The notes beneath the pieces are model-generated. The model was not told the DNA's origin, made no database searches, and worked only from the letters and a program-made list of their open reading frames with translations. A program made the position numbers and the translations under genes. Source: Thermodesulfobacteriota bacterium (GTDB taxonomy: Bacteria; Desulfobacterota; DSM-4660; Desulfatiglandales; Desulfatiglandaceae). Taken from it: a stretch of DNA of 64,000 nucleotides. Shown piece after piece: positions 9,415 through 20,305 of the stretch (position 1 is its first letter; each line of letters begins with the position of its first letter). The stretch covers positions 1-64,000 of the forward strand of contig JANQDY010000006.1 of the NCBI GenBank assembly GCA_028278625.1, given 5' to 3'.

Positions 9415-11829
9415 TCAAAAACCTGTAACCGCCCGAAGGTAAACCATCAACCGACCCACATGCTTTCTCAGGGGGGGCCACGAAGGGTATCGCTTCACCG
9501 CAAGACGGGCAATCATTTTTGGCAGCAGCAACACTTCCACCATATCCAGAACCCGCACAACGGTGCATGCCATGGGCAGCTCGCCAAGAACCACCAGACG
9601 GTCCCGGGCGGATGCAACGGCGGTGGATTCCTGAAAAGTGAACAGCAGTATGGCAGCCTCCAGGCTCTTGATCATGATCTGCAAATGGAGTGGTTTTCCA
9701 CCCGGTTTGGAACCCAGGTATTTAATGCGTCCCTTGGCACTCTTTTCCATGACCATGGCGGGTCCCTTGGGTGCCACACCGAGGCAAAACCGAAACCCCC
9801 GGGGAAGGGTTTCAAACTCCTTTTTAACCCCTTTGTCCACCCTTGCCGCCGCCTGCATGGCCCGTCCCACAAACCACAGCATAACAGAGAGATAAAGCCT
9901 TTTTATCCGTTTTGCCTTTGATGGAATGAATCGGATATCCTTGTGCCCTGAAAGGCCGGTTTCCGCCTCCTTGATGTCAATCCCAAGGCGACGCAGGGTT
10001 TTCATGGCGGGGATACCCTGATGATCGTAGCCTCGAAGTTCATAATAGGCATCCAACATCTCAAAAAGAGGCACCGTATGTTGTTCTTCATCACACCCTC
10101 GTCCCTCTTTCATGAATCTTTCAGGAAGTGTATCGTCTTTTCTGCGAATGCCTTCCCTGGTATTCATGAGCCGTTCAAGGGTGTGTATGCGGCGCCCGGC
10201 CCTGAGCATTTCCCACTGAGACATGCGAATGCCCGTAATCGCGCTGAACAATTTGGAAAATACGGATACGTCCATCAGCATAATCGCCACCGCCGGCATG
10301 TACTGCATGGTCAAACCCAGCATGAACTTTGGCGTGTATTTGACAATGGGCGGTTCCAGCACATAGGCAAAGGACGTAAACTGGCACGTCTGAAGGGAGT
10401 TGATGGCGGCATACAGATTTTCAAAAAAATAGACAAACCTTGCCTTGGCCCGTGTGGTAAAGGGGTTCAGGAACTTGAACAGGACTTCCAGGCCCGTGGT
10501 GTAAGCCGAAAGATGACAGGCGCCACGGTTGGCCACCGCATAGCTCAAGCCCTGCCCCCATGACCCTCTCGGATCGTAAGCCGCCATTTCAAGCCCTTTT
10601 ATCTGAATGGCAAAATCCCGTCCGCCGTATTTTTCACTCAACCAGCGGGTGCCCCTGGCCATCTCCTTTCCGAAACCCGTTGCTTCCGCCGTTTCCGAAA
10701 TCGCCCGGGTGATCCCATGGGGAGATCCGAAACGAAGTGATGTATCGAGAAGGCCCTTTTCTCCCGCCTCCATCACCCATCCCAAAACAGCACCCATTGA
10801 AATGGTATCAATGCCCGCCCGTCCGCACAAATCATTCCATTCCACGATGCGATCGGGATCATATATCCCCAGATTCGGCCCCAAGAGGCCCACGGTCTCG
10901 TACTCGGGAACGTTGTGGATGCTACCGTCTTTCAGCGTTCCCTTGTGGCCGCAAAGGATGGTACATGGCTTGCACGTATGATGGTGGGTTTGATACAGGG
11001 CCTGCATCGCTTTTCCCGAAACCTTTTGCGCGGTTTCATGACTTCCCCGCTGAAAATTGTTCACGGGGAGAATGCCGCCGTCATTGCACCAATCCACGTT
11101 ATCGCTGGTCCCGAATTTTCGATAGCTGTTTGAGGGAGCATTCCGGTTAATGTAAACGGTTCCCCTTTTCTTGGCTTTCTCGAATTTTTCAGGATGTTTG
11201 GGGAGTATTTTATATGTTCCGCCCTTTGCAACAATTGCTTTCAGGTTTTTGGCACCCATAACGGCACCCATGCCGCCACGTCCCAGAAAGCGGTCCCCGG
11301 AACGGATGTTGGCGATCAAAACCCTGTTTTCCCCTGCCGGTCCGATGGCCAAAATGCCCCACTTCTTCTCTTCTTGAAGGGTGCTCTGGACTTTGTCGGC
11401 ATCCATTCCCCAGAGGGAAGCGGCGTCTTCAAATCGAACCTGATCCCGGTCAATGGTCAAATAGGTGTGATTTGGGGCGCGGCCGGTTAACAGAATACCG
11501 TCGAAGCCGGCCGTTTTGAGCGCCATGCCGAAAGGGCCGCCGCATGACGATGCCAGCATAATGCCCGTGAGCGGGGATTTGGTCAGCGCCGCAAAACGGC
11601 CCGAGCAGGGAGCACCCGTCCCCAGGAAGACCCCCATCATGAAAGCAAGGTAGTTCTCTTCATCCAAAGGGTCGACGCCCGGTTTCAATCGATCGTAGAG
11701 GAGTTTCAATCCGAGGCCTTTGGCCCCCAGGTACATCCTTCGATCTTTTTGATGGATCTCGATTTCCTTCACATCCTTCTTAGACAGGTTGATTTCAAGA
11801 ATGCGATTGTTTGTTCCAGTGATTTCCAT
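9415..11829 (-). CDS. Aldehyde:ferredoxin oxidoreductase with C-terminal extension
   Basis: Member of the tungsto/molybdopterin aldehyde oxidoreductase family, which oxidises aldehydes to acids with ferredoxin. The N-terminal cofactor domain (1-210) contains the expected SGRFAALTKSPLTG and GPAGENRV motifs. The 4Fe-4S ligands are visible as Cys286, Cys289, Cys293 and a distant Cys482, as in characterised members. The core ends near residue 630, the normal family length; the protein is 804 residues, so about 170 extra residues follow. That tail (about 635-804) has a pattern like SCP2-type lipid-binding domains (FRFCLGVAPKGP, LFTFQESTA, VVRVLDMVE); this assignment is tentative. Two iron alcohol dehydrogenase genes follow, 34 bases downstream, and an HtrA-type protease gene precedes it. 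Confidence 0.9.
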   Translation of the reverse strand: MEITGTNNRILEINLSKKDVKEIEIHQKDRRMYLGAKGLGLKLLYDRLKPGVDPLDEENYLAFMMGVFLGTGAPCSGRFAALTKSPLTGIMLASSCGGPFGMALKTAGFDGILLTGRAPNHTYLTIDRDQVRFEDAASLWGMDADKVQSTLQEEKKWGILAIGPAGENRVLIANIRSGDRFLGRGGMGAVMGAKNLKAIVAKGGTYKILPKHPEKFEKAKKRGTVYINRNAPSNSYRKFGTSDNVDWCNDGGILPVNNFQRGSHETAQKVSGKAMQALYQTHHHTCKPCTILCGHKGTLKDGSIHNVPEYETVGLLGPNLGIYDPDRIVEWNDLCGRAGIDTISMGAVLGWVMEAGEKGLLDTSLRFGSPHGITRAISETAEATGFGKEMARGTRWLSEKYGGRDFAIQIKGLEMAAYDPRGSWGQGLSYAVANRGACHLSAYTTGLEVLFKFLNPFTTRAKARFVYFFENLYAAINSLQTCQFTSFAYVLEPPIVKYTPKFMLGLTMQYMPAVAIMLMDVSVFSKLFSAITGIRMSQWEMLRAGRRIHTLERLMNTREGIRRKDDTLPERFMKEGRGCDEEQHTVPLFEMLDAYYELRGYDHQGIPAMKTLRRLGIDIKEAETGLSGHKDIRFIPSKAKRIKRLYLSVMLWFVGRAMQAAARVDKGVKKEFETLPRGFRFCLGVAPKGPAMVMEKSAKGRIKYLGSKPGGKPLHLQIMIKSLEAAILLFTFQESTAVASARDRLVVLGELPMACTVVRVLDMVEVLLLPKMIARLAVKRYPSWPPLRKHVGRLMVYLRAVTGF

Positions 11830-11863
11830 TTTTCAAATCCCCAGTTTTTTGGTCACACCAGTC

Positions 11864-13114
11864 TTAACCCTCTTCCTTTTTTCTTTTCTCCAGAATACTC
11901 GTAATTTCAAGAATATCGCCGTCTCTGAAAATGGTCAGGTTCAGCCGGGCGCCGGGAGAGAGAGAAAGCAATTCCCGTCTGAGCAGTAAAAAACGTCCCA
12001 CCGGGTGCCCGTTCAATCTCATGATGATATCGTTCGGTTTCAGGCCCGATCTTTCGGCGGGACTCTCCTTTTCCACCGCCACCACCAGAACCCCGCCTTC
12101 ATGGGGATACTTCAGTTCAAAAGCCTTGTCGGGCATCAGTGGAACCGCCTGGACCCCTAGCCATCCCCTTTCCGTCCTCCCCAAAACCAGCATGGGCATC
12201 ACTTTCTTTACGGTGTTGATGGGAATGGCAAATCCGATGGACTGGGCCTGGCTGACAACGGCCGTATTGATGCCCACCACTTCACCGTGTAGGTTCATGA
12301 GGGGACCTCCGCTGTTTCCGGGGTTGATGGCCGAATCCGTCTGAATAAAATCAACCAATTCTTCATTGAGCCCCGGCGTCATCCGCTCCGTTGCGCTGAT
12401 AATGCCGGAGGTAACCGAATGCCTCAGTCCTAAAGGGTTTCCGATGGCCAGCACCATCTCACCAATGCGAAGTTTGTCCGAATTCCCCAAGGGGAGAACC
12501 GTCAGGAGGTGATCCGGCTCAATGCGGATGAGCGCCGTGTCGGTAATGCGATCCTCCCCGATGATCCTCGCGGGGTATTCCCTTCTCCCTTCCGAGAGAA
12601 CCACGCGAATGTCCGTGGCATTGTGAATCACGTGGGCATTCGTGAGAATATACCCCTGTTCATTGATGATAAATCCTGAACCCAAACTGAACCCTTCGCT
12701 TTGGTAAGGGATGGGAACCTTAAAGGGTATAATATCGAAAATGCTGGAAAGCAAGGGGATTCGAATAATGTCATTTGGGGAAAGCCCAACACGGGCTTCC
12801 TTCTCCTCCAGGTTTCGCGTATAGATGTTGACAACACCTTTTTTGACCCGTTCGGTAACATCGGCGAAGGTGTTGTTATGGATCGCCACATTTGCCGATT
12901 CCTCGGAGGACCGCCCCTCAATCCACATCTGCTTGAGGTCCAGGTCCTCAAAGGTCAGGGCCTTAAAGCTCTTATCAAAAACCGGATCATCTTTGCTGAC
13001 CAGGTCTTTCTGCATACCGCCGGGGGATTTCGAGACCGTGCAACCGGAAAGGAGCTGTGCCGTCACCAGCAACAACAGAACCGCAATTCCATTCTTACAT
13101 AATCGCCGTATCAT
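11864..13114 (-). CDS. HtrA/DegP-type serine protease, predicted lipoprotein
   Basis: Trypsin-like protease with one PDZ domain, 416 residues. The N-terminus has a hydrophobic segment ending in an LLSGC lipobox, so the mature protein should start at Cys25 and be membrane-anchored on the periplasmic side. The catalytic triad is visible: His161 in TNAHVIH, Asp192 in DTALI, and Ser268 in GNSGGP. The PDZ domain covers about residues 310-400 and holds ERSGLKPNDIIMRLNG. Lipidation is uncommon in this family. The start codon overlaps the stop of the amidohydrolase gene as ATGA, indicating translational coupling. Its location in front of the aldehyde oxidoreductase gene suggests co-transcription, although a functional link is not obvious. 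Confidence 0.9.
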   Translation of the reverse strand: MIRRLCKNGIAVLLLLVTAQLLSGCTVSKSPGGMQKDLVSKDDPVFDKSFKALTFEDLDLKQMWIEGRSSEESANVAIHNNTFADVTERVKKGVVNIYTRNLEEKEARVGLSPNDIIRIPLLSSIFDIIPFKVPIPYQSEGFSLGSGFIINEQGYILTNAHVIHNATDIRVVLSEGRREYPARIIGEDRITDTALIRIEPDHLLTVLPLGNSDKLRIGEMVLAIGNPLGLRHSVTSGIISATERMTPGLNEELVDFIQTDSAINPGNSGGPLMNLHGEVVGINTAVVSQAQSIGFAIPINTVKKVMPMLVLGRTERGWLGVQAVPLMPDKAFELKYPHEGGVLVVAVEKESPAERSGLKPNDIIMRLNGHPVGRFLLLRRELLSLSPGARLNLTIFRDGDILEITSILEKRKKEEG

Positions 13115-14289
13115 AAGAACCGTTCACCTGCGTGAATCTGAAAAACATCGTTCAGGCTTTCGGGAAGGGAAGAAGGCGCTCCCTTTACCGCTACAAAATC
13201 CGCTGCCATCCCCTTCTGAAGGGTCCCCTTCCCTTTAAGACCAAGCAGATAGGCCCCGTTTCGGGAAGCACATCTGACCGCTTCTTCGATGGTAAAGCCG
13301 GCTTCACACAAAAGCAGCAGTTCATCCCTTACCGCGCTGCCGTGGTGTACCCCGATACTCCCCGCATCAGTGCCAAGGGCAACCCGCACCCCCAGCCTTT
13401 TTGCCATATTCAGCTGTTCCAGTTGATGTTCCAGGGTTTTCATGGCCACCTGGCGCTCCTCGCCCTTTTGGTTTGCCTGTTTTCCGTAGGCCGCCATTGC
13501 ACAGGCGGTGGGAACCCAGAAAGCACCTGTTTCAGCCATTCGCATAAGGTTCTCCTTTTCCATGAAAAAACCGTGTTCAATGGAATCGCATCCCGCGTCC
13601 AAGGCAATTTTGACGGGAAGCCTTCCGTTGGCATGCACCATGGTTTTGAGTCCCAAACGGAAGGCCGCCGTCACCCCCTCTTTAAGTTCTTCCAACTGGA
13701 ATTGGGGCAGGGTCTCTTTCCCGAAGTATTTCAAGCTGTTCAATCCCGACTGAATGATTTTGACGTGATCAATGGCATCAACCGCCTTTAAGATGCCCTC
13801 AGCCAACCGAGTCCTGTTCAGCGCACGCCCCACAAAGCTACCATACCGCCCCTGTTTATGCCACGCCTTTCCGGCAACGTGAAGGGAGAAAGAGCCATAT
13901 TCTTTTTCAAGATAGGCCTTCTTATAGCGTCCCGCATATCCGTTTCGGTCACCCCCGTCCCTAGCCGCCAGGACACCGTGCGCCTGCATCCGGGCCAAGT
14001 TTCGGGAAATTGTGTGTTTGGCGGACCTAAAATCTTCATCCAGCTGTCTTTTCCGTTTTTCCTGATCAACAGTACCGGACATGGAAAGATGAACATGTGC
14101 ATCAACAAGCGCCGGCATCACGGTATATTTCGTCCAATCAAGGAAATCCTTGGTTCCCGCGGCATCACCGGAAACTGCCCGGACTTCTTGAAACACCCCG
14201 TTCCGAATACGCAAAAGGACGTTTTTCCGTGCGGGGGCACCGGTCCCGTCTATGATCCAACCGGCCAGGATCCTTTTTTCAGATGACAT
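13111..14289 (-). CDS. Amidohydrolase family protein
   Basis: Metal-dependent hydrolase of the amidohydrolase superfamily, 392 residues, close to the imidazolonepropionase/prolidase-like branch. The metal site residues are visible: DAHVHL near the N-terminus, His in MVHANG, His in SIEHGF and Asp in LGTDAGS. No signal peptide, so it should be cytoplasmic and act on an amide or cyclic imide whose identity is unknown. I chose the ATG at 14289, preceded by AAGGAG nine bases upstream, over a TTG at 14307. It is the first gene of the minus-strand run that continues with the HtrA-type protease. Confidence 0.85.
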   Translation of the reverse strand: MSSEKRILAGWIIDGTGAPARKNVLLRIRNGVFQEVRAVSGDAAGTKDFLDWTKYTVMPALVDAHVHLSMSGTVDQEKRKRQLDEDFRSAKHTISRNLARMQAHGVLAARDGGDRNGYAGRYKKAYLEKEYGSFSLHVAGKAWHKQGRYGSFVGRALNRTRLAEGILKAVDAIDHVKIIQSGLNSLKYFGKETLPQFQLEELKEGVTAAFRLGLKTMVHANGRLPVKIALDAGCDSIEHGFFMEKENLMRMAETGAFWVPTACAMAAYGKQANQKGEERQVAMKTLEHQLEQLNMAKRLGVRVALGTDAGSIGVHHGSAVRDELLLLCEAGFTIEEAVRCASRNGAYLLGLKGKGTLQKGMAADFVAVKGAPSSLPESLNDVFQIHAGERFL

Positions 14290-14440
14290 CGTCCGCTTCT
14301 CCTTCAAAAACGCTCTTCTTCGATCACAGATTGCATTTTAGGTCAAGGGCAAAGGCGCAAAAGAAAACGAAAAGGCTATTGGAAACCGCTTTCATTTGTG
14401 TTATGAGGCATTGTTTTCCATTTTCAAATGAGGCCTATGC

Positions 14441-15601
14441 ATGACAGAAGACCATAATCAACATCGTCTGTTTTGGGAAGACAAAGAGATTATCATCCTT
14501 GGAACCGCCCACGTCTCACGGGAGAGCGCGGACCTGGTTGAGCAAGTCATAGAAGCGGAAAAGCCGGACACGGTGGCGGTGGAACTCTGCCAGTCCCGTT
14601 ACCAGGCCATGACAGACCAGAACCGCTGGCAGGAAACCGATTTGATAAAGGTGATCAGGGAAAAAAAAGCATTTCTCTTGCTGAGCAACCTGATGCTCGC
14701 TTCCTTTCAGAAAAAAATCGGCAAGAAGCTCGGCATCAAACCGGGAGAAGAGATGCTTCGCGCCGTCCGGTCAGCCAAAGATATGGACGCCCGGATTCAC
14801 CTGGCCGACCGGGATGTTCGCACCACCCTTTCAAGAACCTGGCGCCTCATGGGATTCTGGACCAAATTCAAACTCCTGTTTCAGTTGATCCTCTCCATGG
14901 GCGATGCGGAAGATATTGAAAAAGAGGATATCGAAAAACTGAAAAAGCAGGACGTGCTCGAAACCCTGCTCACTGAACTGGGGAAGACATTGCCTGATCT
15001 TCAGCAGGTCCTGATTGATGAACGGGATCAGTATCTGGCATACAAGATCAGAACCGCTCCCGGCCATAAAATCGTCGCGGTTGTTGGCGCGGGACACGTG
15101 CCCGGTATCAAGAAATACTGGGACCGGGAGGTGGACATTGCCGCCCTAGAGGTGATTCCGCCCAAAGGGAAATGGACCGGATTTTTGAAATGGGGTATTC
15201 CGTTGGTGGTGATCGCCTTGATCCTTTTGGGGTTTTACATGGCCGGCGCCAGTGCCGGCGCGGACATGATCAAATGGTGGGTTCTGGCCAATGCGATTCT
15301 GGCCGGCGCGGGCGCCGCCATCTCCCTGGCACACCCCCTTACGGTGCTTTCCGCCATTATTGCCTCTCCCATCACTTCCCTGAACCCCATGATCGCCGCC
15401 GGTTGGGTGGCCGGTTTGGTGCAGGTCTTTCTCGTCAAACCGAAGGTCAGGGACTTTCAGCGGCTACCGGAAGACATCGTTTCTTTTAAGGGATTCTGGA
15501 AGAACAAGATCACCCGGATACTCTTAATCGTCGTGTTGACCAACCTGGGAAGTTCCCTGGGCGCCTTTGTGGCCATTCCCCTGATGGCCAAGGTGATTTA
15601 A
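14441..15601 (+). CDS. TraB/PrgY-family membrane protein
   Basis: Protein of 386 residues with the TraB domain: an early LGTAHVSRES motif, EKPDTVAVELC, and a distal AVVGAGHVPGI. The N-terminal 240 residues are soluble and the last 150 contain several hydrophobic segments, so it is an inner-membrane protein. Family members are related to erythromycin-esterase/Tiki-type proteases and were named for pheromone shutdown in enterococci; the biochemical role in Desulfobacterota is unknown. The stop codon TAA overlaps that of the convergent epimerase gene, the two sharing the sequence TTAA. Confidence 0.85.
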   Translation: MTEDHNQHRLFWEDKEIIILGTAHVSRESADLVEQVIEAEKPDTVAVELCQSRYQAMTDQNRWQETDLIKVIREKKAFLLLSNLMLASFQKKIGKKLGIKPGEEMLRAVRSAKDMDARIHLADRDVRTTLSRTWRLMGFWTKFKLLFQLILSMGDAEDIEKEDIEKLKKQDVLETLLTELGKTLPDLQQVLIDERDQYLAYKIRTAPGHKIVAVVGAGHVPGIKKYWDREVDIAALEVIPPKGKWTGFLKWGIPLVVIALILLGFYMAGASAGADMIKWWVLANAILAGAGAAISLAHPLTVLSAIIASPITSLNPMIAAGWVAGLVQVFLVKPKVRDFQRLPEDIVSFKGFWKNKITRILLIVVLTNLGSSLGAFVAIPLMAKVI

Positions 15602-16569
15602 ACCCCGTAGTAATCCCGATACCACCCAATAAAGGCCCTGATTCCCTCTCTCAAGGGCGTTTTGGGGGTAAATCCCAGTTTTTCCCTGGCACTCTTAATG
15701 TCCGCGGATGTTTCAGCCACATCTCCCGGTTGCATGGGAAGCATGTTCTTTTCCGCCTTCCGCCCCAGTTCCGATTCAATGGTCTCGATGAAATCCATTA
15801 GGGCCGTGGCATCGGAATTGCCCAGATTAAAAATCTCATAGGGCGATGGCCTTTGGATGGCACTGATGGTACCGGCCACGATATCATTTATGTAGGTGAA
15901 ATCCCTTCGCATATTGCCGTAATTGAAAACATTTATGGGGCGATTGTGGAGGATCGCATCGGTGAAAAGGAAAAGCGCCATGTCCGGGCGCCCCCAAGGG
16001 CCGTAAACGGTAAAGTACCTGAGTCCGGTGCAGGGAATGCCGAAAAGGTGACTGTAGGCGTGGGCCATCAATTCGTTGGATTTCTTTGTTGCCGCATAAA
16101 GGCTGATGGGATTGTCCACCCGGTCTTCCACACTGTAAGGGCTCTTTTTGTTCTTCCCGTACACGGAGGATGAAGATGCATACACGAAATTTTCCACCTT
16201 AAACTCACGCGCCATTTCAAGGAGGTTCAAAAACCCCAAAATGTTGCTTTTCTGATAGGAAAACGGGTCTATGAGGGAGTATCTCACGCCGGCCTGTGCC
16301 GCCAGGTTGCACACATGGGTTATTTCATGGTGGGCAAAGACCTCCCTGAGGGATGAAAGATCCCCGATATCCATCTTGACAAAACGAAAGTTCTCGTACG
16401 GGTTCAACAATTCAAGCCGCGCTTTCTTAAGCCCCACATCGTAGTAGGGATTCAGGTTGTCCACCCCGATGACGCTGCAGCCGGAATCGAGGAGTTTCTT
16501 TGACAGATGAAAGCCGATAAAACCGGCCGATCCCGTTACCAAGATTTTCTGATCCGAAAATGCCGCCAC
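15598..16569 (-). CDS. NAD-dependent epimerase, probable UDP-glucuronate 4-epimerase
   Basis: Extended short-chain dehydrogenase of 323 residues. The Rossmann motif GSAGFIGFHL is at the N-terminus, the catalytic tetrad shows in SSSSVYG and YAATKKS, and the sequence VDNLNPYYDVGLKKARL together with GVRYSLIDP is characteristic of UDP-glucuronate or UDP-glucose 4-epimerases that serve capsule or LPS synthesis. The start is a GTG with a G-rich ribosome site. It is isolated from other sugar genes, sitting between a TraB-family gene and groEL, but a second epimerase lies beyond groES. Exact sugar specificity is not certain. Confidence 0.88.
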   Translation of the reverse strand: MAAFSDQKILVTGSAGFIGFHLSKKLLDSGCSVIGVDNLNPYYDVGLKKARLELLNPYENFRFVKMDIGDLSSLREVFAHHEITHVCNLAAQAGVRYSLIDPFSYQKSNILGFLNLLEMAREFKVENFVYASSSSVYGKNKKSPYSVEDRVDNPISLYAATKKSNELMAHAYSHLFGIPCTGLRYFTVYGPWGRPDMALFLFTDAILHNRPINVFNYGNMRRDFTYINDIVAGTISAIQRPSPYEIFNLGNSDATALMDFIETIESELGRKAEKNMLPMQPGDVAETSADIKSAREKLGFTPKTPLREGIRAFIGWYRDYYGV

Positions 16570-16684
16570 TCCGGTTCACCCCCCCCAATTGGTTTTTGAA
16601 TTTTTGCCACATGTATTTTAAACGGATTCAAAAGTAAAGCACAGAGAGGCATTTCTGCCGGCAGGGCTTCAAAAAAAGCCCCCC

Positions 16685-16726
16685 AAAAAAAACGCCCGAA
16701 AAAGATGTTGCCATCTTTTCCGGGCG
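16685..16726 (-). terminator. Rho-independent terminator downstream of groEL
   Basis: On the minus strand a long hairpin with arms at 16693-16707 and 16712-16726 (one mismatch, GCAA-type loop) is followed by a run of eight T. It lies 80 bases beyond the groEL stop and would end the groESL transcript. Confidence 0.8.
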
Positions 16727-16806
16727 CACTGTTGCGGTTCTCTTTATTGACAATGGATCAAAGTGCTTCTTCCGAAGTCCTTTGATACAGGGCTACTGTC
16801 CATGAA

Positions 16807-18456
<1,650 letters not shown>

Positions 18457-18527
18457 CTATCTCCTCCTTGGGACTTAGTATTGGAATTATTTATGATTTC
18501 GCCAGATGAAGTCTGTTTGAAAAGTGA

Positions 18528-18815
18528 CTACTCTACAATGGCAATGATGTCATCTTCTCTCATGATCAGATGCTCTTCCCCATCAATCTGAATCTCGGTC
18601 CCGGCGTACTTTCCGAACAGGATTTTGTCGCCGGCTTTTACTTCCAGAGCGATTTTGTTGCCGTCATCACCAACCTTGCCCTCACCGGCAGCCACTACCA
18701 CACCTTCCACCGGCTTTTCTTTGGCTGTATCGGGAATGATGATTCCACCCTTTGTCTTCTCCTCTTCTTCGACTCTCTTTACAATGACACGATCATGCAA
18801 CGGTTTTACTTTCAT
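18528..18815 (-). CDS. groES: Co-chaperonin GroES (Hsp10)
   Basis: Co-chaperonin of 95 residues, the standard length; caps the GroEL ring. It starts with [14 protein letters not shown], has the mobile-loop sequence [14 protein letters not shown], and ends with the REDDIIAI strand. The start has a GGAAGGAGAG ribosome site. It is the first gene of the groESL operon. I looked for a CIRCE inverted repeat upstream and found none. Confidence 0.98.
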   Translation of the reverse strand: MKVKPLHDRVIVKRVEEEEKTKGGIIIPDTAKEKPVEGVVVAAGEGKVGDDGNKIALEVKAGDKILFGKYAGTEIQIDGEEHLIMREDDIIAIVE

Positions 18816-19172
18816 CTCTCTTCTCTCCTTCCAAATAGTTGTTTTTGCATAAACGCCATATGTTTCATCAAAAAACCTTTACCACCTTGGACCTGAATGG
18901 CTTCATACAACCCTCTCATTATTTCATCAACAGGGTGTAATGCATTGATATACCGGCGGACAAAACCTCTTATGCCAACAGCCATAAGGTTGCACGGTTC
19001 TTTGTTAAAATGGGGCAGAGGAATAATCTCTTGAACCCTTAAGACTTATTCACGCTTAACCACGTATGGACGACCGGTTTTCCGGGATTCGATGCACAGA
19101 AAATTAATATCGACCCAACGAATGTCAAGGGGAGCACCCAAAAAACATGAAAGTGCAAGTTTTGAAAGGAGG
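18816..19172. other. Intergenic region upstream of groES
   Basis: 357 bases without a credible gene. It holds a possible groESL promoter (18902-18930). Near 19008-19015, on the minus strand, is a CCCCATTT element that resembles a sigma-32 -10 box, but the sequence at the -35 distance matches poorly. Short open frames here lack coding character. Confidence 0.5.
18902..18930 (-). promoter_or_regulatory. Possible sigma-70 promoter of groESL
   Basis: On the minus strand TTGATG (18925-18930) and TATGAA (18902-18907) are separated by 17 bases. Each box matches four of six consensus positions. The leader would be about 80 bases. Confidence 0.3.
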
Positions 19173-20141
19173 TTATGGGGATTCCCGGACGTGATGACGC
19201 CGCCACTCAAGTGTTTTTTGAAGTCCCTTTCGCAACTGAACTGCGGGCTTCCAGTTAAGGATTTTTTGCGCCTTGCCAACGGTCAGGCAGCTTCTCTTTA
19301 TGTCTCCTGGCCTGGCCAGTTGACGCTTCATTTTAAAGAGCGCCTCTCCAAGGGGCAATCTCATCTCCTTTATGACCGCTAAAATCTCCTCATAAAGATC
19401 CGCCGTTTTGGTCCCCTTTCCCGTGCCGATGTTGAAAAAATCACCGCCACCGTTTCTGAGCGCCGCGATGTTGGCGTTAACCACATCACCCACAAAACAA
19501 TAGTCCCTTACCATGCCGCGGTCATCATCGGGAAAATGGTTCAGAGTGGACACCGCCCCTTCAATGAGATTATTCATGAAAATCGCTACCACTCCCGCCT
19601 CACCGTGGGGGATCTGTCTCGGGCCGTAAACGTTGGCATACCTGAGCGTGGTATAATCAAGACCGTACTGATGCCGGTAGTACATCAGATAATGCTCCGA
19701 ACAGTATTTTGTAATGGCATATGGGGAAAGGGGCTTCGGCACATAGGATTCGGAGGTGGGATATTCTTCGGCTTCTCCATACACGGCACCCCCCGATGAG
19801 ATGAAGATGACCTTACCAAGACCCGATTTCACGGATGCTTCCAGAAGGTTAAGCAATCCCCTGATGTTGACATCCGCGTCAAATCCCGGATTCATCACGG
19901 ATGCCGGTACGCTTATTTGTGCCGCATGGTGATTCAGGACATCCGGCTTCTCCCTTAAAATGAGGTCAGCCGCTTCGGGTGAACGGATATCCAATTCATA
20001 GAAGCGTGCTTCAGGGTTGACGTTTGCCCTTTTTCCGGTGTAAAGATTGTCCAGAATCAAAACCTCGTGTCCGGCGTCAATGTAGCCGTCCACCACATTG
20101 GAACCGATAAATCCGGCGCCACCGGTGACCAGTATTTTCAT
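19173..20141 (-). CDS. NAD-dependent epimerase, UDP-glucose 4-epimerase-like
   Basis: Extended short-chain dehydrogenase of 322 residues. It starts MKILVTGGAGFIGSNV, has the HHAAQISVPASV segment typical of GalE-like epimerases, the SSGGAVYG and YAITKYCSE catalytic motifs, and the LRYANVYGPRQ substrate loop. It probably makes UDP-galactose or a related nucleotide sugar for surface polysaccharide. The ATG at 20141 was chosen because the Rossmann motif begins immediately after it; the reading frame continues 12 codons upstream. It is a distinct enzyme from the epimerase at 15598. Confidence 0.88.
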   Translation of the reverse strand: MKILVTGGAGFIGSNVVDGYIDAGHEVLILDNLYTGKRANVNPEARFYELDIRSPEAADLILREKPDVLNHHAAQISVPASVMNPGFDADVNIRGLLNLLEASVKSGLGKVIFISSGGAVYGEAEEYPTSESYVPKPLSPYAITKYCSEHYLMYYRHQYGLDYTTLRYANVYGPRQIPHGEAGVVAIFMNNLIEGAVSTLNHFPDDDRGMVRDYCFVGDVVNANIAALRNGGGDFFNIGTGKGTKTADLYEEILAVIKEMRLPLGEALFKMKRQLARPGDIKRSCLTVGKAQKILNWKPAVQLRKGLQKTLEWRRHHVRESP

Positions 20142-20305
20142 TATAGGTTCCCCCGCCTCGCAAATGGGAGGCATCATCAGAGTCTATTTTGATTGAATGG
20201 TCTTGAAAGCGAAACGCAGGGTATCAAGGTAAGAAACGAGGGTCAAGGGATTATCAATGCCTTGACCGTGGCCCCTGAATATAAGGCGGCAAAAGGGAAA
20301 GAAAT

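Noticed and set aside
18816..19172. CIRCE operator for groESL
   Set aside because: No TTAGCACTC inverted repeat is visible upstream of groES; the sigma-32-like CCCCATTT near 19008 lacks a good -35 partner.
19175..19258. 27-residue ORF with a strong AAGGAGG site on the plus strand
   Set aside because: It is antisense to the end of the epimerase gene, has no conserved character, and the ribosome-like site is probably chance.
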